In this document: in pieces, positions 1-8,292 of the stretch
Numbering within the stretch: position 1 is the stretch's first letter
How the letters are laid out: the number at the start of each line of letters is the position of its first letter
NCBI RefSeq assembly: GCF_013204855.1
Contig: NZ_JABMKZ010000015.1
Coordinates: forward strand, 97,218 to 161,217
Direction of reading: 5' to 3'
DNA length: 64,000 nucleotides
Source: Paenibacillus alba
Lineage (GTDB): Bacteria > Bacillota > Bacilli > Paenibacillales > NBRC-103111
The notes under the pieces: generated by a model
Told to the model about the DNA's origin: nothing
Database searches by the model: none
The model's input: only the letters and a program-made list of their open reading frames with translations
Made by a program: the position numbers and the translations under genes

Positions 1-1567
1 CTCCTTCATTATCAATCGCCATGCGGATGCACTCGCCTTCATTTTCGATGCGAACGGTAATCTCACTCCCCGCTGTGGCATGCCGAATTGCATTCATCAG
101 CAAGTTGACCAGCATCTGTTCCGTTTTCACCTGATCTGCGTGAACTTCGTGTTCGCCAATGATAATGGTGACCACCTTCAGCTCCTTTTCACCCAGGTGA
201 TGCGATAATTTGTCAACGATATCCTCGACTTGATCACTGAGTAGGAACCAGCTCTTTTTCAGCTTGATTGTCTTCGATTCCAGCTTCGCAAGTTCCAGCA
301 TATCTTTGATGAGCGCTTCCATCTTGTCTGTCTCACCCAAAATCACTTCGAGATACCGTTCCCGCTTGCTTTCCCCGATCCCGTCACGGATGCCCTCCAC
401 ATATCCCCTGACGATGCTGAGCGGCGTTTTTAATTCATGCGAAACATTGGAGATAAATTCTTTTTGCAGCTGCTCCATTCGCTGCTTTTGCTCCATATCC
501 TCCCGCAGCTGTTCGTTAGCGTCATACAGCTCCTTCAATGTGTCGTCCAGTTTCTCGGACAAGCTGTTTAAACTGCGCGACAAGCTCCCAATCTCATCGT
601 TATTTCGGATGGGCGATTTCACCGAGAAATCGAGCTGTGCCATTCGCAGGGCGACTTGATTCAGGGAAAGCAGCGGCTTCGATATGATTTTGGTGTAGAC
701 GCTCGAGAGCAGCAGGATGAGAATAATGCCGCCAATCCCAATATAGAGGTAGAACAAACGCAGCGCATCATAAGCTTCACTAATTTGCTGAAGGGAGGCC
801 AGCACCATGATCAACTCGCTTACCTTTCCATCGCGCATAAGGGGTTGAATAAAAACTACGCTGCGTGTCCCACTAATCGTATCTGTCCATTCCTCTTCAA
901 TCATTTTCCCGTTATCTAACATGCTTTTCCGTTCTTCTGTCAGCGGGAACCATTCTTCAAGGGCAAGAAACAAAATGCCTTGCCGCGAATTCCATTGATT
1001 AGTGGAAGGCAGTACAACATCGGTGATAACACCAGAAATTTTATGCAATGGCTCGGTCGTTACCGTATCTAAATGACCGATATCCTTGGGGCCATCCTCT
1101 CGATGAATCATGACTGGGTAGAAGAGATCCTTCGTGCTCTCGTCCTCAAAGTATCCCTCCACCTCGATCTTATCTCCGCGCTGAAGGTTCGCATCCAGCA
1201 GCTTCCGCAAGTTGGAATTCAGTAGAAAGGAAAGGGAGATGCGAACAGGGTTTCCTTTATCATCCTTAATGACGATACGAAACAAGTTATCATACTTCAC
1301 ATTGCCTTCAGGGCCCAGAATGGCAAGCTGCGCTTTATTTTGGTTGATGAACAGCGCCATTTCGCGAGAAATACGGCGATCATCCCAGCGCTTTTTCTCG
1401 TAAGTGTCACTGAAAGTTTTAAGCTTTTTTTCTAATGTAGCAGTTTTCTGGTGCTGATAAAAGGTTTCAAATAAATTAAGCTGCCCCACCAAAATGATCG
1501 CGTAGAACAATAGAAAAAAGAAGGCTGTGAAAGCAAACAGCTTCATCGTAACCCCTATTCTTCTCAT
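1..1567 (-). CDS. Sensor histidine kinase, OmpR-partner type (3' end cut by window)
   Basis: Membrane sensor kinase that should phosphorylate the response regulator encoded just before it. Translating the minus strand from the ATG at 1567 gives an N-terminal membrane helix (about residues 8-28), an extracytoplasmic sensor region of about 220 residues, a second helix, a HAMP linker, and a HisKA box reading ISNVSHELKTPLS, whose His is the expected phosphorylation site. The start of the ATPase domain follows (LVNLLMNAIRHA), and the frame runs off the window at base 1, so the G boxes are not seen. The start overlaps the regulator's stop as ATGA (1564-1567), so the two are translationally coupled. 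What it senses cannot be told from sequence. Confidence 0.93.
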   Translation of the reverse strand, partial: MRRIGVTMKLFAFTAFFFLLFYAIILVGQLNLFETFYQHQKTATLEKKLKTFSDTYEKKRWDDRRISREMALFINQNKAQLAILGPEGNVKYDNLFRIVIKDDKGNPVRISLSFLLNSNLRKLLDANLQRGDKIEVEGYFEDESTKDLFYPVMIHREDGPKDIGHLDTVTTEPLHKISGVITDVVLPSTNQWNSRQGILFLALEEWFPLTEERKSMLDNGKMIEEEWTDTISGTRSVVFIQPLMRDGKVSELIMVLASLQQISEAYDALRLFYLYIGIGGIILILLLSSVYTKIISKPLLSLNQVALRMAQLDFSVKSPIRNNDEIGSLSRSLNSLSEKLDDTLKELYDANEQLREDMEQKQRMEQLQKEFISNVSHELKTPLSIVRGYVEGIRDGIGESKRERYLEVILGETDKMEALIKDMLELAKLESKTIKLKKSWFLLSDQVEDIVDKLSHHLGEKELKVVTIIIGEHEVHADQVKTEQMLVNLLMNAIRHATAGSEITVRIENEGECIRMAIDNEG

Positions 1568-2244
1568 CGTTCCTCCTCGAATTTATACCCGGATCGAATG
1601 ACTGTGCGAATATGGCGGGCTTCGTCTCCGAGCTTTCCGCGCAGCTTTTTGATATGCGTGTCTACGACGCGCAGGTCACCGAAATAATCAAACCCCCATA
1701 CGTGATCGAGAATCGTTTCGCGGGAGAGCACAATGCCCTCATTTTTGGACAAGTATAGAAGGAGTTCGTATTCCTTGGGCGTCAGGTCGATTTCCTGTCT
1801 ATCCACTTCGACCCGATGCGACCTTCGATTAATGGAAATCCGCCCAAAATTCAGAAGGTGCTCGTCTTTCCCTACCGTTCCTTCGACACGCTTCATCAGA
1901 CTGACTGCTCGGGCTACCAGCACTTTGGGGCTGAAGGGTTTGGTTACATAATCGTCCGCACCCAACTCAAATCCAAGCATTTTATCGTCGTCCTCAGATT
2001 TGGCAGTCAGCATAATAATCGGTACGGCTGATTGGGCACGAATCCGCTTGCAAACAGCCCATCCGTCCAACTCCGGCATAAGAATATCCAAAATAACCAG
2101 ATCGGCATCCAGCTTTTCCAGCATTTCCAGCGCTTGCAAGCCATTTTCCGCCTCATAGACGATCCATTGCTCCCGTTTGAAATAATCGCCCACGATTTCG
2201 CGGATCAAACTTTCATCTTCAATAAGCAAAACCTTGCGATCCAT
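1564..2244 (-). CDS. OmpR/PhoB-family response regulator
   Basis: 226-aa DNA-binding response regulator. Residues 1-120 form a receiver domain with the acidic pair E9/D10, phospho-acceptor D53 in LVILDILMP, and K103 in the TKPFSPK loop. Residues 130-226 form a winged-helix effector domain ending RVVDTHIKKLRGKLGD and IRTVIRSGYKFE, typical of PhoB/OmpR proteins. It is the first gene of a two-gene unit with the downstream histidine kinase, overlapping it by 4 bp. The neighbouring plus-strand AI-2E/DedA genes are divergent and could be its targets, but that is only positional inference. Confidence 0.95.
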   Translation of the reverse strand: MDRKVLLIEDESLIREIVGDYFKREQWIVYEAENGLQALEMLEKLDADLVILDILMPELDGWAVCKRIRAQSAVPIIMLTAKSEDDDKMLGFELGADDYVTKPFSPKVLVARAVSLMKRVEGTVGKDEHLLNFGRISINRRSHRVEVDRQEIDLTPKEYELLLYLSKNEGIVLSRETILDHVWGFDYFGDLRVVDTHIKKLRGKLGDEARHIRTVIRSGYKFEEER

Positions 2245-2429
2245 GCTGCAGCTGCCTCCTCTACACTCGTACGTTATAAGACAAGAATAGCGGATTCTTG
2301 TGTTTTCTATGTGTTCTCAGATAGAGCTATTATACAAAATTACTTCCCATAAAACACATGAAGGACACAACACACCGCTATAATCAGGATGGAGCAGATC
2401 GAAATTGAGGTCCCGAAAGGAAGTCGTCT

Positions 2430-3446
2430 ATGAATATCATGGCTATTTTGCAAAAAAAAGAAGTGCAGCGCTTTGCCGTATTAGCCTTGTTTTGCCTTGT
2501 TCTCTATTTTATTCGCAGCATGCTGAATCTTGTTCTACTGACCTTCTTGCTGACATTTTTAATGAATCGGCTGCACCAATACAGTAAGCGATGGATCGAA
2601 AAAATTATCCCAGTCAACTCCAAATTTCTGCTTGCGCTCATTTATGGTGCCCTTCTAACGCTTGTGGTTGTTGCAGGCGCCAAATTTTTCCCTGCTCTGG
2701 TCCGCCAAATCGCCCAACTGTTCGAACTTGTCAGGCAGCTCTATGACAATCCTCAGAACGAAGTGGCGGGCTACATAACCACGTGGTTGGACAGTCTCGA
2801 CCTTCCTAGCATGGTGAAGCCAGGCTTCGATTTCATGATCAAAATTGGCAACCTCGGATTTCAAGCCTTTTTGGCCTTGATGCTTAGCCTGTTCCTGCTT
2901 TTGGGCAAAGAAAACGTCATTCGCTTCACCGCGCAATTCCACACCAGCAAGCTGGGCTGGTTCTCCAAGGAAGTTGAGTTTTTCGGCAAAAAACTCGTTC
3001 AGACATTCGGCAAAGTTATCGAAGCCCAACTGCTGATCGCCTTGATCAACTCCTTGATGACGACCTTCGCGCTATGGCTGATGGGCTTTCCCAATCTGAT
3101 CGGTTTGGCCTTGCTTATTTATGTCCTCGGGCTTGTACCGGTAGCTGGCGTCTTTCTATCGCTGATTCCGCTAAGTATGATTGCTTTTAGTTTGGGCGGA
3201 TTCACTTATATTATTTACCTAGTTGTGGCTGTCACGATTATTCATGCTGTGGAAGCGTACGTGCTCAATCCCCGGCTGATGGCATCCAAAACGCATTTGC
3301 CCGTCTTCTACACCTTTCTTGTTTTGCTCTTTTCCGAGCATTTCTTCGGCATTTGGGGATTGATCATCGGCATCCCAACCTTTGTTTTTTTACTTGATAT
3401 TCTGGATATTCAAAAATCGGAAAAAACCAAACTTTCCAACACCTAG
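2430..3446 (+). CDS. AI-2E family (PerM-like) membrane transporter
   Basis: 338-aa polytopic membrane protein. Hydrophobic segments near residues 14-45, 65-90, 140-160 and 205-325 and the C-terminal block around NPRLMASKTHLPVFYTFLVL match the AI-2E transporter/PerM family; the full-length family is about 340-370 aa. The family includes quorum-signal exporters and Na+/H+ antiporter-like proteins, so the substrate is unassigned. The ATG follows AAAGGAAG with good spacing. It lies divergent from the two-component system and 15 bp ahead of the CDP-alcohol phosphatidyltransferase-like gene, probably in one transcript. Confidence 0.88.
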   Translation: MNIMAILQKKEVQRFAVLALFCLVLYFIRSMLNLVLLTFLLTFLMNRLHQYSKRWIEKIIPVNSKFLLALIYGALLTLVVVAGAKFFPALVRQIAQLFELVRQLYDNPQNEVAGYITTWLDSLDLPSMVKPGFDFMIKIGNLGFQAFLALMLSLFLLLGKENVIRFTAQFHTSKLGWFSKEVEFFGKKLVQTFGKVIEAQLLIALINSLMTTFALWLMGFPNLIGLALLIYVLGLVPVAGVFLSLIPLSMIAFSLGGFTYIIYLVVAVTIIHAVEAYVLNPRLMASKTHLPVFYTFLVLLFSEHFFGIWGLIIGIPTFVFLLDILDIQKSEKTKLSNT

Positions 3447-3461
3447 AAAAGGAGTGATCCC

Positions 3462-4004
3462 ATGTCAGTCCAAACCATTCCCACTTTGCTCAAAATGGCT
3501 GTTCTCAGTGGGGGCATGATGTCCATGTTTTTCTCGTTTCACGATAAACCATCCCAAGCGGTGCTTTGCATTGTCCTAGCGGCTGTATTGGCCGGATTTG
3601 ACGAGTATATGGTCAGCAAACTGAGCCTTGCCACCGAATTCGGCAAAGAGTTCCGTTCGCTCGCAGAGCTGATTTCCTTTGGCGCGGCTCCAGCCTTAAT
3701 CGTTTATCTGATCAGCTTGCACAAATTGCCCGTCTCAGGGCTGCTGCTTGCTTCTCTTTTCATCATTTGCGGTGCGCTTCGGCTGGCTCGGTTTAACATT
3801 GCAACCTGCGTTCATCGCCATCATACAGGTTTGCCTATTCATGTTGCAGGATGCCTGTTAGCCGTGCTTGCGCTATGGTCACCGATTCTGAATCATCTGG
3901 AATTAACGGTGATTCTGGTCATCGTTCTGTGCGGCTTGATGGTTAGTCGAATCAAAATACCAAAAATCAGCAAACCCAATCTTATCCACAAAAAAAGCTT
4001 CTGA
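3462..4004 (+). CDS. CDP-alcohol phosphatidyltransferase-like protein with degenerate active site
   Basis: 180-aa membrane protein resembling phosphatidylserine synthases: the segments SLAELISFGAAPALIVY and GALRLARFNI are characteristic. Active members share the motif D-x2-D-G-x2-A-R-x8-G-x3-D-x3-D. Here the aligned residues are A44, D47, E48, V51, S52, G61, R65 and E69, so three of four metal-binding aspartates and the G/AR positions are replaced while the spacing is exact. The frame is open and has a good site (AAAGGAG, ATG 3462). It is therefore probably a catalytically dead lipid- or CDP-binding paralogue rather than a working synthase. It sits between an AI-2E family gene and a DedA gene. 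Confidence 0.8.
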   Translation: MSVQTIPTLLKMAVLSGGMMSMFFSFHDKPSQAVLCIVLAAVLAGFDEYMVSKLSLATEFGKEFRSLAELISFGAAPALIVYLISLHKLPVSGLLLASLFIICGALRLARFNIATCVHRHHTGLPIHVAGCLLAVLALWSPILNHLELTVILVIVLCGLMVSRIKIPKISKPNLIHKKSF

Positions 4005-4047
4005 GGTAACCACCGATAAATCAGCAGACTTTCAGTAGAAATGGAGC

Positions 4048-4584
4048 GTGGTCGCCATAGCTTTCCTACAAGACATCATTATACAATACGGATACATCGC
4101 CATTTTCTTCTGTTTGGCTCTTGGTATTATCGGCTTGCCCGTCCCTGATGAAATCCTAATGACCATTGTCGGCTACCTTTCCTCGATGGGGCTGCTTCTT
4201 CTCCCGCTATCCCTTGCGGTCAGCTTCTTCGGGGCCATGACCGGCATGCTGTGCAGTTACGCACTCGGGCGGAAATTCGGCAAGCCGCTGCTCTGGAAAT
4301 ACGGCAAATGGATCAAGCTTACGACAAAAAGGCTGGAGAAAACAGAGACTTGGTTCGAGCGCTACGGCCCCTGGGCCATATGCATCGGCTACTACATTCC
4401 AGGTCTCCGCCATCTTACCTGCTACCTGGCAGGGGTAAGCGCTATGAGCCCCCGCAAATATTTACTTTATTCGGGCATGGGGGCCATGGTTTGGTGTGCT
4501 ATTTTTATTTCTATCGGTTACTTTCTGGGAGCATCCGTCGATTTTTCCAATTATCATGCTTCTTTGCTGCGCTTGTTCTTCTAG
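4048..4584 (+). CDS. DedA family membrane protein
   Basis: 178-aa DedA/SNARE-associated family protein; members act as lipid-carrier scramblases or proton-dependent transporters in the inner membrane. Family marks are the FFGAMTGMLCSYALGRKFG segment (residues about 54-72), the amphipathic region with WFERYGPWAICIGYYIPGLRH (R near 116), and a C-terminal membrane helix. The start is uncertain: GTG at 4048 is the first start codon after the in-frame TAG at 4036, but the only Shine-Dalgarno-like run (GGAG, 4043-4046) is almost touching it. It probably belongs with the two preceding envelope genes, from which it is separated by 43 bp. Confidence 0.88.
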   Translation: MVAIAFLQDIIIQYGYIAIFFCLALGIIGLPVPDEILMTIVGYLSSMGLLLLPLSLAVSFFGAMTGMLCSYALGRKFGKPLLWKYGKWIKLTTKRLEKTETWFERYGPWAICIGYYIPGLRHLTCYLAGVSAMSPRKYLLYSGMGAMVWCAIFISIGYFLGASVDFSNYHASLLRLFF

Positions 4585-4606
4585 AGGGCTTTGAGAGGCT
4601 CTGTGA

Positions 4607-4633
4607 CCATCCATGTGCGAAGGCACAGGATGG
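4607..4633. repeat. GAAG-loop hairpin downstream of the DedA gene
   Basis: Bases 4607-4633 form an inverted repeat, CCATCC then TGTGC, a GAAG loop, GCACA then GGATGG, with one unpaired base on each side. No T-run follows, so it is not a classic intrinsic terminator. It may protect or process the 3' end of the preceding transcript. Confidence 0.5.
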
Positions 4634-4680
4634 ACAAGGCCTACTTAATATAGCAAATTGCTCACACTCCGGCGCGAAAA

Positions 4681-4857
4681 GGAACTATGATCCCCTATTT
4701 GCCTCAGAATCCTCGATTTGCTGCTGAAAGGGAAGTAGGATCCCTTATTTCACCTCTTTGCCGTGAAAATCCATCAAGTTAGACCAATTAACGTACCACA
4801 GTTCCCTTTAACAAGCCAAATGGTTGTTTTGAGGCTAAATAAGGGAACCTAGTTCCC
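4681..4857. repeat. Intergenic four-palindrome element, locus A
   Basis: Part of the 451-bp gap 4585-5035, which holds no convincing gene. Four copies of a palindrome related to GGGAACTAGGATCCC begin at 4681, 4731, 4793 and 4844; the third keeps only one good half (AGTTCCC). Start-to-start spacings are 50, 62 and 51 bp. The second pair is roughly the reverse complement of the first: the flank GAGGCTAAATAAGG at 4831-4844 mirrors CCTATTTGCCTC at 4694-4705. Loci at 21402 and 51974 share the layout with other palindromes. Confidence 0.72.
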
Positions 4858-4961
4858 TCTGGGGGGTCAATGATCAAATTAGTTAATTCTAAGTACTCCA
4901 GCTGAGCGTTCCACCTTACGGAACTTGATCTCAAGCACTAGGATGTTCCTCCTTTTGACCC

Positions 4962-4990
4962 TTGTATTTCCTTTATTTGTTATATATAGT
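4962..4990 (+). promoter_or_regulatory. Sigma-A-like promoter of the stalk-domain gene
   Basis: TTGTAT at 4962-4967 and TATAGT at 4985-4990 are separated by 17 bp, 45 bp before the chosen ATG at 5036. Its position inside the longest open frame supports the shorter gene model. Confidence 0.5.
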
Positions 4991-5035
4991 GTTAAAGGTG
5001 AGTTGGAACTAATACAGATACGAGGAGAGATACGA

Positions 5036-5698
5036 ATGAAAAAAACGATAGTTTCTATCGTCGGGTTGTCACTACTTTTCGGCGCAGCAGGTGGCGTTTA
5101 TGCAGGAGCTAATTTACAAGAAATTAAGGCTTATCTGAACAACGATATAAAGGTAAAAGTAAACGGAGCTGCAGTTCAACTTTTGGATGCACAAGGGAAT
5201 GTGGTAACTCCAATTACATATGATGGAAGCACCTACTTGCCAGCACGCGCCATAGCAAATTCGTTAAACGTAGCCGTAGACTATGATGCCGCTTCAAACA
5301 GCGTATTATTTGGCGAAAAGGTTGATGGCACTCCCGTTAATGCTGGTCAAACTTTCTATCAAGCTATTAAAGATCCTAATTTGACGAAATATAAAAGCAA
5401 GGATTATACGGAAGTCATTAAAGATACTAAAAGCTCAGGATCTAACTTCACTTTAGAGCCAAAGGGCAAGTATCAAAAGCTTTATTTGCAAGTTGCCGCT
5501 ATCGGTTCAGATGTTGAATTGAAAATTCAAGACAAGAATAGCGTTTTGCTTAAACAAGATACCGTAAGTATCGCTGATGGATTAAAAACAATCGAAGTCA
5601 ATATAGCGGGATTAAGCGATGTCACCGTTTTCTATTCGTATGAAAATGACGATAAATCAGGCATTTTCGTACCTTTAACAACTTCTTACTATAAATAA
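5036..5698 (+). CDS. Secreted stalk-domain (copper amine oxidase-like N-terminal) protein
   Basis: 220-aa exported protein. The start at 5036 is preferred over the upstream in-frame ATG at 4925 because CGAGGAGAG lies just before it and the signal peptide MKKTIVSIVGLSLLFGAAGGVYAG begins there. Residues 30-95 form a stalk domain (VKVNGAAVQLLDAQGNVVTPI, TYLPARAIANSLNVAVDYDAASNSVLF), a repeat common in Paenibacillaceae surface proteins. The rest (residues 100-220) looks like a small beta-rich domain (KGKYQKLYLQVAAIGSDVELKI, IEVNIAGLSDVTVFY), perhaps an NPCBM-like fold, which I cannot confirm. A strong terminator follows, so it is probably monocistronic. Confidence 0.85.
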   Translation: MKKTIVSIVGLSLLFGAAGGVYAGANLQEIKAYLNNDIKVKVNGAAVQLLDAQGNVVTPITYDGSTYLPARAIANSLNVAVDYDAASNSVLFGEKVDGTPVNAGQTFYQAIKDPNLTKYKSKDYTEVIKDTKSSGSNFTLEPKGKYQKLYLQVAAIGSDVELKIQDKNSVLLKQDTVSIADGLKTIEVNIAGLSDVTVFYSYENDDKSGIFVPLTTSYYK

Positions 5699-5737
5699 TT
5701 AAAACTTGCGATTGAACTCTTCCCTCCCCAAATACGG

Positions 5738-5775
5738 AAAAAGTCCTTGAAATCAATGATTTCAAGGACTTTTTT
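5738..5775. terminator. Intrinsic terminator after the stalk-domain gene
   Basis: A perfect 18-bp stem with a very short loop spans 5738-5775 (GTCCTTGAAATCA against TGATTTCAAGGAC), bounded by A-run and T-run. It can work in both directions, serving the plus-strand stalk gene and the convergent minus-strand DUF3891 gene. Confidence 0.9.
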
Positions 5776-5853
5776 ATGCATGACGATGCTCACAATGCAA
5801 CAACCCCTGAACCACCGCCGCGGCTGCTCACCTATCCATAGTTCCTTCATCGT

Positions 5854-6627
5854 CTAAGCTTTTGTCAACGTAAGGATTAGCTTGGAAAGCTTGGCTTGTT
5901 TATAGGCGCCAGTTAATCCAAGCAGTGAAACGTCGGCTGTCTCCACTTCACGATATGGAATTTCAAGTTGCAAATCGGTTTGAAAAGGGAATGCGGTAAG
6001 CCGCACAATCGCTTCTCCGTCCCAACTAGGGATCACCGGATTCCCCCCGAGAAAATCAAAGGTTTCCGTCAATCCATCACGGAACCAATTCTCCTTCGAC
6101 TTCACAGTGCCCGGAGGATGGATACACATATATATACTCAAATCATCGCAGAAACGGAGCAAGGCTAGGTGAAAGGCAAGTCTTGCCTTGGCATCCTGGC
6201 TCTGCAGATGAAGCAGCTCCTCGAGCCTTTCCTGACGTTTCTTTTCCAATTTAAGAAAATCAACAGCGTGAGGGTCTTCCGGTATCATTTGCATGAGCTT
6301 GCAGAATTGCAGGCTGCAAAGAAGAGCGGCATAAGGATTTACGTCCTCTACTTCATTTACGCCCAAGTGGTAAAAATGCTTTTTGATAGCAAGCGGATAG
6401 TTCCAAAAACCATAGGGCAATCGTTGCCCAATTTCCCAAATCGGGCACTCATCCAGATCTATCCAACCTCGATCATGCTCCTTCACTGCATACATCACAT
6501 CATCCCAGTACTCTGCTCCAATAAACCAATCCTTTTTCCATGCAGCCGCTATCTTCCCCGCCAATTGAGCATGCTGATGTTGCTCATAGAATCGCAAAGT
6601 GCCCTTGTGCTCATAAACGATCATCAC
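5854..6627 (-). CDS. DUF3891 family protein
   Basis: 257-aa soluble protein of the uncharacterised DUF3891 family. Recognisable features are the N-terminal FYEQHQHAQLAGKIA segment, the His/Asp motif VKEHDRGWIDLD near residues 48-59, and a helical core rich in conserved His and Asp residues (FCDDLSIYMC), reminiscent of metal-dependent phosphohydrolase-like helical folds; this last point is inference. The start ATG-ATG follows GGGGGTGGAG closely. It is a stand-alone gene between two terminators. Confidence 0.75.
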   Translation of the reverse strand: MMIVYEHKGTLRFYEQHQHAQLAGKIAAAWKKDWFIGAEYWDDVMYAVKEHDRGWIDLDECPIWEIGQRLPYGFWNYPLAIKKHFYHLGVNEVEDVNPYAALLCSLQFCKLMQMIPEDPHAVDFLKLEKKRQERLEELLHLQSQDAKARLAFHLALLRFCDDLSIYMCIHPPGTVKSKENWFRDGLTETFDFLGGNPVIPSWDGEAIVRLTAFPFQTDLQLEIPYREVETADVSLLGLTGAYKQAKLSKLILTLTKA

Positions 6628-6718
6628 TCCACCCCCAGCGTTTATAACGTAATACTAATTTTTAACTTGGAGGATGTCAAAGGAAATCATGATTATAGAT
6701 AAGCTTGTTAAATAGAAA

Positions 6719-6756
6719 ACAAGCAAGCACCTGAAATTATCAGAATGCTTGCTTGT
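6719..6756 (-). terminator. asd: Intrinsic terminator of the asd gene
   Basis: ACAAGCAAGCA and TGCTTGCTTGT form an 11-bp stem around a 16-nt loop; on the minus strand it is followed by a T-rich run, 30 bp beyond the asd stop. Confidence 0.8.
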
Positions 6757-6786
6757 GGTCTATCTATTTCATATATAGTTATCCTT

Positions 6787-7872
6787 TTACTTTGCTTGAA
6801 TATACCCTTCAGCTTTCAGCAGCTCGGCAATCAGAACCGCGCCGCCTGCCGCGCCGCGCAGCGTATTGTGCGATAGCCCGACAAATTTAAAATCGTAGAT
6901 GGAATCTTCGCGCAATCTCCCGACTGACACGCCCATACCGTTCTCAATGTCTCGATCGAGCTTCGTCTGCGGTCTGTTCTCTTCCTCAAAATAGGTGATG
7001 AATTGCTTTGGTGCGCTGGGCAGACCAAGCTCCTGCGGACGTCCTTTGAATTTCAACCAGCGATCGAGAATTTCGTCTTTCGAAGGTTTTTTCTCGAACG
7101 AAGCAAATACGGTTGCCAAATGTCCATCTGTAACAGGAACACGGATACATTGGGTCGTAATTAACGGTGAGCTGGCTTTAATAATTTGTCCATTGTCAAC
7201 ACTTCCCCAGATGCGCAGCGGCTCCTGCTCGCTTTTCTCTTCCTCGCCGCCAATATAAGGGATCACATTATCCAGCATATCCGGCCAATCCGTAAAGTTT
7301 TTGCCTGCTCCGGATATCGCTTGATAGGTCGATGCAACCACTTGTGTGGGTTTGTAATCCAACAGTGCGTGAAGTGCCGGCACATAGCTCTGGATCGAGC
7401 AGTTAGGCTTAACCGCAATAAATCCAGTCGCAGTTCCGAGCCGTTTTCTTTGAGCGGCAATGACATCCAGATGCCCTGGATTAATTTCCGGGATAACCAT
7501 CGGAATATCCGGCGTCCAACGATGAGCCGAATTGTTAGAAATAACGGGCGTGCCCGTTTTGGCGTACGCGTCTTCCAGCGCTTGAATTTCAGCCTTTTTC
7601 ATATCAACTGCGCAGAAGATAAAATCTACCTGATTGGCAACTTCCTCCACTTTCGATGCATCTAGGACAACGATGTGTTTCACGTCTTCCGGGATCGGAC
7701 TAGCCAATTTCCATCTGCCCGCTACGGATTCTTCATACGTTTTACCAGCTGAACCGGCACTAGCCGCAATCGTCGTTACTTGAAACCATGGATGCTGATC
7801 CAGCAGCTGAACAAATCGCTGCCCCACCATACCCGTACCTCCAACAATACCAACCTTCAATTTTGCTGTCAT
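6787..7872 (-). CDS. asd: Aspartate-semialdehyde dehydrogenase, long archaeal/fungal-like type
   Basis: 361-aa enzyme that reduces aspartyl-4-phosphate to aspartate semialdehyde with NADPH, the branch point for lysine/diaminopimelate, methionine and threonine. The Rossmann motif GIVGGTGMVGQRF (residues 8-20) and the catalytic cysteine in KPNCSIQSY (C158) are present. Its length, SNNSAHRW segment and C-terminal HNTLRGAAGGAVLIAELL resemble the long Asd form common in archaea and fungi rather than the about 330-345-aa form usually found in Bacillus dapA clusters. It stands alone behind a T-box leader and ahead of its own terminator. Confidence 0.92.
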   Translation of the reverse strand: MTAKLKVGIVGGTGMVGQRFVQLLDQHPWFQVTTIAASAGSAGKTYEESVAGRWKLASPIPEDVKHIVVLDASKVEEVANQVDFIFCAVDMKKAEIQALEDAYAKTGTPVISNNSAHRWTPDIPMVIPEINPGHLDVIAAQRKRLGTATGFIAVKPNCSIQSYVPALHALLDYKPTQVVASTYQAISGAGKNFTDWPDMLDNVIPYIGGEEEKSEQEPLRIWGSVDNGQIIKASSPLITTQCIRVPVTDGHLATVFASFEKKPSKDEILDRWLKFKGRPQELGLPSAPKQFITYFEEENRPQTKLDRDIENGMGVSVGRLREDSIYDFKFVGLSHNTLRGAAGGAVLIAELLKAEGYIQAK

Positions 7873-7982
7873 TTTATGTTCAAATCCTTTCCATATTTAT
7901 CTTCATTTACTAACTATTCAATTCATTTGATTTGATTTGGTGTACCCTCATCTGCCACTATGTTGTATTTCTTTAGCACAAC

Positions 7983-8026
7983 AAAAAAAATCCCACCCCC
8001 AAGACTTGTTTCAGTCTTAGGGACGA
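7983..8026 (-). terminator. Conditional terminator of the T-box leader
   Basis: On the minus strand CCCTAAGACT pairs with AGTCTTGGGGG and is followed by GTGGGA and eight Ts. Uncharged tRNA binding should favour the alternative antiterminator that uses the adjacent T-box sequence. Confidence 0.82.
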
Positions 8027-8286
8027 GATTGTTGAACTCGTGGTACCACCCCAGATTCGCCGATATGTCGCCATATTAGCCTCTTCAAGTACGGCATTAC
8101 ATGTAATGCTTATACTTTAGCTCTGTAACAGGAGCTCCTGTCACACCATCCCCCTGTTTGATGGAGTTCCGATGTGCTGCTCTGAGTCTTTGTTCAATAA
8201 CGGATTCTTGCTCCTTTTCAGCGAACGGAGCTCTCTGTGAAAGAATTCACCTATTTACTCTTCTCTTCATTGCATTTGAACGTTGC
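7985..8286 (-). promoter_or_regulatory. T-box leader controlling asd
   Basis: The minus-strand leader contains the conserved T-box GGGGTGGTACCACG (8039-8052), which pairs with the tRNA acceptor end, followed by a terminator. Upstream are stem I elements: base pairing of GTTCAA with TTGAAC, an AGTA motif expected in the specifier loop, and the distal arm GAGAGCTCC...GGAGC. I could not settle the specifier codon, so the sensed amino acid is open; Lys, Met, Thr, Asp or Asn would all make sense for asd. Confidence 0.9.
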
Positions 8287-8292
8287 GATTAT

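Noticed and set aside
4925..5035. N-terminal extension of the stalk-domain protein
   Set aside because: It would place a second hydrophobic stretch before a complete signal peptide and start upstream of the promoter and ribosome site.
7983..8030. The T-box terminator as a terminator for an upstream gene
   Set aside because: It lies downstream of a clear T-box on the same strand, so it is the conditional terminator of the leader.
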